In this document: positions 58,854-64,000 of the stretch, piece by piece
Layout: each line of letters opens with the position of its first letter
Numbering within the stretch: the first letter of the stretch is position 1
Source: UBA7672 sp963718145
GTDB taxonomy: Bacteria; Pseudomonadota; Alphaproteobacteria; Caulobacterales; Hyphomonadaceae
Direction: 5' to 3'
Assembly: GCA_963718145.1 (NCBI GenBank)
Contig: CAVQYJ010000012.1
Location: 372,001-436,000 of the forward strand
Length of the DNA stretch: 64,000 nucleotides
Made by a program: the position numbers and the translations under genes
Notes under the pieces: model-generated
Seen by the model: the letters and a program-made list of their open reading frames with translations, nothing else
Told to the model about the DNA's origin: nothing
Databases searched by the model: none

Positions 58854-61800
58854 TCAAGGCATAAAAAGGGTCCTGGCGAGCCGGAAGCCGAGATCGTTGT
58901 TCCGGTACGATGGAGCGTCCCAGTTGCGGTACGCCGAGCGGAGGACTCTGGGACGCGTAGTTCCAGGAACCACCGCGGTTGACGCGATCGGAGCACGAAT
59001 CGTTCTTGTAGGCGGCGCCGTCTGACGGCTGTTCCGCCAGATTGTCGCGAAAACAATCCTCGACCCATTCCCAGACATTGCCGTGCATGTCGTGAAGGCC
59101 GAACGGGTTGTGCTTGAACGAACCGACCGGGGCAGTCTCGATAAAATTATTCTCGCACTCGACAGCATCACCTGCGACGTTCGGATACTTCGCTTTGGTT
59201 TCGGGGTTCATGACGTTCGCGTAGTCGCAAATCTGCGTCGCGTCGTCGCCCCAAGAATAAGCCGTCGCCATGCCGCCTCGTGCGGCGTATTCCCACTCCG
59301 CTTCCGTCAGAAGCCGATAGGGACCCTTGATGTCGCCTGTCAGCATCCAGTTCAGCCAGCGTACATAGGCTTGGGCGTCATCCCATGACACGTTGATGAC
59401 AGGAAACGCGCCACCGTCTTTTCTGCCGCCGCCAAATCCGGCATCGCCAGCCGACGCGCAGCCCACACGCTGTTCGACGCTCTGCTTCGTCAGCACGTCC
59501 TGGTTTGTGTACCGCACGCAAGCGGCCCATTCGTCCTGCGTCACCTCGAACTTGCCGACGGCAAACGGCTGCGGGATCGTGATCCTGGGGCGATTGCCCC
59601 CGTCGCCGGGATCGTCGTCTTCGTCATCGTAGCGGCCCTGTTCTTCAGGAGCGAACCCATGGCGAACGCGCCGGCCGGGATCACGACCATTTCCGGGCAG
59701 GAAAAGTCGGCCGTGCATTCCTTGAAGGTTGCACCTGCCTGGCTGGCCTTTGCCTTGACCTGGTCCGCGTCGAGCGCCGCTACCTGCGTCCGCCGCGCCC
59801 ACTCGCGCCGAAGCTCGAACTCGAACGCATAGCCGAGGCTGCCGATCACCACCCCCACCGCTAGGGTTGAAGCCACGCTCTGGAGCAAGACGCGCCTCCC
59901 GCGCGCGGCGCGTTCCGACTTGCGGCACGCTGCCAGATAGGCCCGATCCGCCGCCCCGAGCTGCGGCCCATAGCGCGGATGCTTCTGCAGCGCAGAGGCG
60001 TCCCTCAGCCGGAGGCCAAAGTGTGTCTGGAATTCGGCGCGCTTGCCGTTCCGCTCCCACGCCGCGGAGGCAACCTTGAGGCCCCGCAGCGCCTCCAGCC
60101 GTGCGCGCTCCGGTTCCAGCCATTCGCGCAGCCGCGTCCACTCGCGGAACAGCGCCTCGTGCGCCACCTCCACCGTGCCGCCATCGCTCTCCGTCGCCTT
60201 GCGAACAATCAGCCGCCAGCGGCCGAACCGGTCGAGCAGCGCCTGTTGCTCCTCGTCGAACTCCTTCCATGCCGCCACCCGCCGGATCGCCGCGCCCTCA
60301 TCGTTCACGTCCGCCAGCGGCGGCACGAAGGTGCGTGCGCCCAGCTCGGCTTGGCGCTGGCGCGCGCCGCCGGTGGGCAGGGCCGTGTCGCGCTGTTCGG
60401 GCTCAACGCCGCAGAGCGCACGCTCGGCCGCATCCTCGATCAGGCCAGAGAGACCGCCCATGGCGCGATAGTCCTCGGCCCGCAGCGCCTTCTGCGCCGA
60501 GAACTGGTCCCACAGGCGCTGCATCGCGAACGCCAGCAAGCGGCAGCGCGTCTTCCTTCGGCGCGTCCTCCATCAGGGCATCGACCAGCGCGGGATCGAT
60601 ATCGACGCCATAGCGCCTGGCCGGCGCCTCCACGACATCGTTGAACCGGAACACCGGCAGGGCGCGAAGGTCGTAGCCCCGCGCCTCCAGCCCCTGGAAC
60701 CGGCGATGGCTCTGCAGTTCGGGGAAACTGTCCGTGCGGATGGTGAAGGCGAGCCGCCACTGCGACTGCGCCGTCATCGCCGCGCGCAGATAGTCCGCCA
60801 GCGCCTCGCCGCTGTCGCCTTCGGCGCGGGCCATCTCCTCGGCCTGGTCGACGCTGACAAGGATGGTCGCCTCTGGCCGCGCCGCGGCCGTGCGCAGGCG
60901 GGCGCCCTGTGCTTCCAGTGCTGCGATGAGCGAGGCGAGGCCGGCGTCGCTCACGCGGCCCGCCTTGTCGCGCGCTGCCGCCTTCCACGCCTCGAACAGG
61001 GTTCGCCTCAGCGCGCCATGCGCTTCCGTCACCTTGAAGTCGGCCAGCGTTCGCGTCAGCGCCTCGGCGAAGTTAAGCAGCGGGTCCGCGCCTGGCCGGA
61101 AGGCGCGCAGCGGTATCCATGCCGGCGCCTCGCGCCGCAGCCGCGGGATGATGCCGGCTTTCAGGAGCGAGGACTTGCCGGCGCCGGAGGCGCCGAGGAT
61201 CACCAGCGGGCGCCGGTCGCTCGCCGCCCGCATCGCCCGCAGCTCCTCCAGCGTCTCGGCGATCTCGCGCGAGCGGCCGAAGAACAGGGCGGCGTCGGCG
61301 TCGTCATCCCCGAACGACGAGAGCCCGGGGAAAGGCGTCGGGCGCGATCTGTGGTCTACCTCGAATGCTTCGGGGTCGAGACCGATACCGGCCAGCGCGC
61401 CTGCGGCGCGCAGCCCCTTTCGCAACCTGTTCGTGCGCGCCTCGTCTCGCGTAAAATCGACCCGGCCTTCGCCATCGACAAGCGGAGCGATATCGATGCC
61501 CTGATCTTCCGCCCGGACCCGGCGCAACTCGTCCGCCGCCGTGGCGCCGAGAGAGCCCTCATCGCCGAGCAGGAAGAGAGGGATGATCCGCTTGCCCATG
61601 TACCAGGCGGCGCGGAACTCTCCGGGGCATTGGGACGAATTGAGCCAGTTCGGCGTCACGAGGCAGATGACCACGCGGCACGCGCCCGCAGAGGCCCGTA
61701 ACGCGTCAGCCCATTTGGCCCCGCCCGCAATGCTCGAATGGTCCACAAACAGGTCGGTAAAGCCGTTGGCGCGCAGCCACGACTCTAGCTGACCGGCGAG

Positions 61801-61857
61801 CCCATCATCCCGGCTCGAATGAGACACAAATACAAGCGCCACGCCGTCCCCCGGCAT
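58854..61857 (-). pseudogene. TIR–nSTAND1 NTPase–TM–FGE-sulfatase protein, three frame changes
   Basis: From ATG 61857 the protein carries a TIR domain (residues about 5–95: 'ALVFVSHSSRDDGLAGQLES', then 'SSQCPGEFRAAWYMGK' with candidate catalytic E80). An nSTAND1 NTPase follows: 'PFPGLSSF' (175–182), 'FFGRSREI' (192–199), Walker A GASGAGKSS at 222–230 and Walker B 'ILVSVDQAEE' at 332–341. After an apparent extra base near 60541, 'LLAFAMQRLWDQF' continues the STAND winged/helical part, then a membrane helix. FGE-type 'MVVIPAGAFAMGS' (a base missing near 59652) leads to 'VGKFEVTQDEWAACV', 'GPYRLLTEAEWEYAARGG', 'HDMHGNVWEWVED' and 'RVNRGGSWNYASQS', then (extra base near 58944) 'LRSAYRNWDAPSYRNNDLGF'. 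Corrected length is about 1000 aa. Likely an immune-type NADase sensor. Confidence 0.78.
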
Positions 61858-61938
61858 CCCAAGGGATAACGCTAGCAGGGCGGCGCGGCGGCGTCATTCC
61901 CCTCATGCACCGAACCGCCTGGGCCCCGGGCGGCCCCC

Positions 61939-62478
61939 CTACGTCACGATCGTCGCCGCTTCTGCGCCGAGTTCCTTGATGGCCAGCTTGCCGCCGCGGC
62001 GTTCCAGCTTCGTGATCGAGCAATGGCCCGGCTTGAAGATCACCACGCGCAGATCGCCCGTCAGCAAGCCGACGATCGCGTTGATGGCGACGAAGTGGGA
62101 GAAGATCGCCGTCTCGTCCTGGGCCCGATCGACGGCGGCGAGCGTGCTGTTGCGCCAGGCTTCGTAGTCCGGCCCAGCGGCCGGCCATTCGCCAGCCATG
62201 ACGCCCTGGAGCCAGGCTGCCCGGTCGGGCGTTCCGGCGGGGGCGATGATCTCGCCGACCGCCGGCTCGATGCGGGCGTGGGTTTCCATCAGCTTCTCGA
62301 AGGCGGCGGCCGTTTCCCGGCAGCGCTGCAGCGGGGACATCACCGCCCGCTTCGCCCCTGCCGTCGCAAGGGCTTCGGCCGCGGCGAAGGCCTGCCGGTG
62401 GCCGAGATTGCTCAAACCCGGGTTGGGGTGGGCGCCCCACGACGCTGCGGGCTCGCCATGCCTGATGAGGTAGATCAT
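61939..62478 (-). CDS. histidine phosphatase family protein
   Basis: From ATG 62478 the protein is 179 aa (MIYLIRHGEPAASWGAHPNP…); the longer frame upstream is not protein-like. The RHG motif with catalytic H7 is at residues 6–8, 'SPLQRCRETAAAFEKL' carries the second Arg, and 'IFSHFVAINAIVGLL' holds the second His. It belongs to the phosphoglycerate-mutase-like superfamily (PhoE/CobC/SixA group); the substrate is unknown. It is 81 nt upstream of the TIR–STAND–FGE gene on the same strand, so possibly in one transcript. Confidence 0.87.
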   Translation of the reverse strand: MIYLIRHGEPAASWGAHPNPGLSNLGHRQAFAAAEALATAGAKRAVMSPLQRCRETAAAFEKLMETHARIEPAVGEIIAPAGTPDRAAWLQGVMAGEWPAAGPDYEAWRNSTLAAVDRAQDETAIFSHFVAINAIVGLLTGDLRVVIFKPGHCSITKLERRGGKLAIKELGAEAATIVT

Positions 62479-62574
62479 TCGCCGATATGCCCGTGCCTGC
62501 TGGATTTTCTGGCCGTGCGCCAAGCTAGCAGACGCAACCTCTGTGGATAAGCCACAAGCCCCCTGCCCGACTAT

Positions 62575-62605
62575 GGGGCGCCTGTGCTGAAACTCTAGGC
62601 GCCCC
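62575..62605. promoter_or_regulatory. inverted repeat in the glnB upstream region
   Basis: GGGGCGCCT (62575–62583) pairs perfectly with AGGCGCCCC (62597–62605), 13-nt loop, about 110 nt before the glnB ATG. It could be an operator, a leader hairpin or part of the divergent histidine-phosphatase promoter region. No clear sigma-54 (GG-N10-GC) element is seen nearby. Confidence 0.4.
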
Positions 62606-62715
62606 TTCGGGCAACGCACGTCTTTCAGGCGCCTGACCTACTCGGCACAAGGATCATCGTGCATGAGGACGGGCGTTCCGCAGAGGGCGCGCGCGGGGGT
62701 TCTTCGGGGAAACAG

Positions 62716-63054
62716 ATGAAGAAGATCGAGGCGATCATTAAGCCGTTCAAACTCGACGAGGTGAAGGAAGCTCTTCACGCCGTCGGACTGCAGGGGATGA
62801 CCGTGCTCGAGGCGAAGGGCTTCGGCCGCCAGCGCGGCCATACCGAACTCTACCGCGGCGCGGAATACATCGTCGACTTTCTGCCGAAGCTGAAGATCGA
62901 GGTTGTCGTGAGTGATGCACAGCTTGAAGCGGCCCTCAACGCCATCACCAAGTCGGCGCACACTGGCAAGATCGGCGACGGGAAGATATTCGTGTCCGAG
63001 ATCACGGAAGTCATCCGCATCAGGACGGGCGAAACAGGCGATCAGGCGATCTAG
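62716..63054 (+). CDS. glnB: nitrogen regulatory protein P-II
   Basis: A 112-aa PII protein starting at ATG 62716 (MKKIEAIIKPFKLDEVKEAL…). The T-loop with the uridylylated Tyr51 is in 'FGRQRGHTELYRGAEY', and 'TGKIGDGKIFVSEITEVIRI' is the nucleotide-binding B/C-loop region, all normal. PII senses 2-oxoglutarate and ATP/ADP and, with uridylylation, controls GlnA adenylylation and nitrogen gene expression. It lies 63 nt upstream of glnA, the usual glnBA operon. Longer upstream frames are not needed. Confidence 0.96.
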   Translation: MKKIEAIIKPFKLDEVKEALHAVGLQGMTVLEAKGFGRQRGHTELYRGAEYIVDFLPKLKIEVVVSDAQLEAALNAITKSAHTGKIGDGKIFVSEITEVIRIRTGETGDQAI

Positions 63055-63117
63055 GTCGCCGAACGGAAAATCATTGGATCGGCGCCGCCGGGCGCCGGGG
63101 TGAAACGGAGGGACTAG

Positions 63118-64000
63118 GTGTCCGACGCAATCTTCAAGACGATCAAGGAAAAAGACGTGCAGTACGTCGACCTGCGCTTCACCGACATGCGCGGGAAGCT
63201 GCAGCACGTGACCTTCGACCTGTCGATGATCGACAAGTCGCTGTTCGAAGACGGCACCATGTTCGACGGCTCGTCGATCGCCGGCTGGAAGGCCATCAAC
63301 GAGTCCGACATGCTGCTGATGCCGGATCCCTCCACGGCGCGCATCGACCCGTTCTTCCAGCAGACCACGCTGGCGATCATGTGCGACATCCTCAACCCGA
63401 ACGACAACACGCCGTACAACCGCGACCCGCGCACCATGGCCAAGAAGGCCGAGCTGTACCTGAAGTCGGCAGGCATCGGCGACACGGCCTATTTCGGTCC
63501 CGAGGCGGAATTCTTCGTGTTCTCGGACGTGCGCTGGAACACCGACCCGAACAACATGGGCTATTCGTTCGATGACCCAGAACTGCCGTTCAACACGGGC
63601 AAGTCGTATGAGGGCGGCAACCTCGGCCACCGTCCGGGACCCAAGGGCGGCTACTTCCCCGTGCCGCCGGTCGACTCGCTGCAGGACATGCGCTCGGAAA
63701 TGCTCACCCTGATGGGCGAGCTTGGCCTCCAGCCCGAAAAGCACCACCACGAAGTGGCCCCGGCCCAGCACGAACTCGGCATGAAGTTCAACACGCTGGT
63801 CCAGATGGCCGACAACATGCAGCTCTATAAATACGTGGTCCACAACGTGGCCGCGTCCTACGGCAAGACCGCGACCTTCATGCCGAAGCCCTACTTCAAG
63901 GACAACGGCTCGGGCATGCACGTCCACCAGTCGATCTGGAAGGACGGCAAGCCGCTGTTCGCCGGGGACAAGTATGCCGACCTGTCGCAGATGTGCCTCT
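63118..64000 (+). CDS. glnA: glutamine synthetase type I (right end cut by window)
   Basis: GlnA is read from GTG 63118 after a CGGAGGGA ribosome site and runs off the right edge (294 residues seen of about 470). It has 'DLRFTDMRGKLQHVTFDLS' near 17–35, 'FDGSSIAGW' (latch), 'FGPEAEFFVFSDV' near 127–139 with a metal-binding Glu, 'PVPPVDSLQDMRSEM' and 'NGSGMHVHQSIWKDG'. The C-terminal part, including the adenylylation Tyr region, lies outside the window. It is in the glnB–glnA operon and assimilates ammonium. Confidence 0.96.
   Translation, partial: MSDAIFKTIKEKDVQYVDLRFTDMRGKLQHVTFDLSMIDKSLFEDGTMFDGSSIAGWKAINESDMLLMPDPSTARIDPFFQQTTLAIMCDILNPNDNTPYNRDPRTMAKKAELYLKSAGIGDTAYFGPEAEFFVFSDVRWNTDPNNMGYSFDDPELPFNTGKSYEGGNLGHRPGPKGGYFPVPPVDSLQDMRSEMLTLMGELGLQPEKHHHEVAPAQHELGMKFNTLVQMADNMQLYKYVVHNVAASYGKTATFMPKPYFKDNGSGMHVHQSIWKDGKPLFAGDKYADLSQMCL

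Noticed and set aside
58880..58990. FGE C-terminus as the variable region of a diversity-generating retroelement
   Set aside because: The GGSW…RNNDLGFRL end has the right look, but no reverse transcriptase gene, template repeat or accessory gene is visible within this window, so there is no support beyond fold similarity.
62500..62530. sigma-54 promoter before glnB
   Set aside because: A TGGC…GC pair is present but the GG–GC spacing is off by one from the 10-nt rule, so it does not fit.

Overview
The window looks like chromosome from a GC-rich alphaproteobacterium. The evidence is the tig–clpP–clpX–lon order, glnB–glnA, an LPS block linking DUF4170, DUF374, waaA, lpxK and lpxL, two UrcA-type secreted proteins and a QueE/QueC pair. 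A Caulobacterales/Hyphomonadales-like host is my best guess, but it is an inference from gene content. There are no rRNA genes, phages, insertion sequences or CRISPR arrays.

Layout. 1–7.7 kb is a lipid A/Kdo block: DUF4170, CysQ and PmbA on the minus strand, a tyrosine-type phosphatase, then DUF374 acyltransferase, waaA, lpxK and lpxL as a chain of 4-nt overlaps. 7.8–19.4 kb holds scattered catabolic and envelope genes: alpha/beta hydrolase, dienoyl-CoA isomerase, VanX-type dipeptidase, YihY, thiolase, GST and an M28-like protein. 19.6–32.3 kb holds an aldo/keto reductase, DUF2306, MFS, extradiol dioxygenase, NIPSNAP, pirin, queE/queC, pyrD, two UrcA proteins and a quinone oxidoreductase. 32.4–41.3 kb holds TetR, DUF429, a metallo-beta-lactamase-fold protein, an OmpA-like porin with a long proline linker, a Baeyer-Villiger-type monooxygenase, AraC and an iron-permease-like protein. 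41.3–46.4 kb carries molybdopterin genes in two groups (moaA–VOC–moaD and moaE–moaB–DUF6438), separated by a ParE-type toxin–antitoxin pair and a second aldo/keto reductase. 46.4–50.1 kb has a GH13 glucosidase, a membrane acyltransferase and a PET-hydrolase-like enzyme. 50.2–56.5 kb is the proteostasis cluster. 56.7–64 kb has tRNA-Leu(TAG), the NAD(P)HX repair enzyme, a stub resembling an antitoxin N-terminus, a large TIR–STAND–FGE protein, a histidine phosphatase and glnB–glnA.

The most unusual locus is the minus-strand gene at 58854–61857. It joins an N-terminal TIR domain with an intact candidate catalytic glutamate, an nSTAND1-type NTPase with Walker A and B motifs, a membrane segment and a C-terminal FGE-sulfatase (SUMF1/C-type-lectin-like) domain. 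This is the architecture of a membrane-anchored immune-type sensor with an NADase effector. As read here it is broken by three single-base frame changes. Three other genes (TPR protein, TlpA-like lipoprotein, nnrD) each carry one more. The reading frames therefore point either to several recent pseudogenes or to indel errors in the assembly.

Regulatory signals worth noting are two nearly identical 18-bp palindromes, each 31–35 nt upstream of a different aldo/keto reductase (19601–19618 and 44685–44702), a perfect 14-bp palindrome before the pirin gene, and several clear intrinsic terminators.
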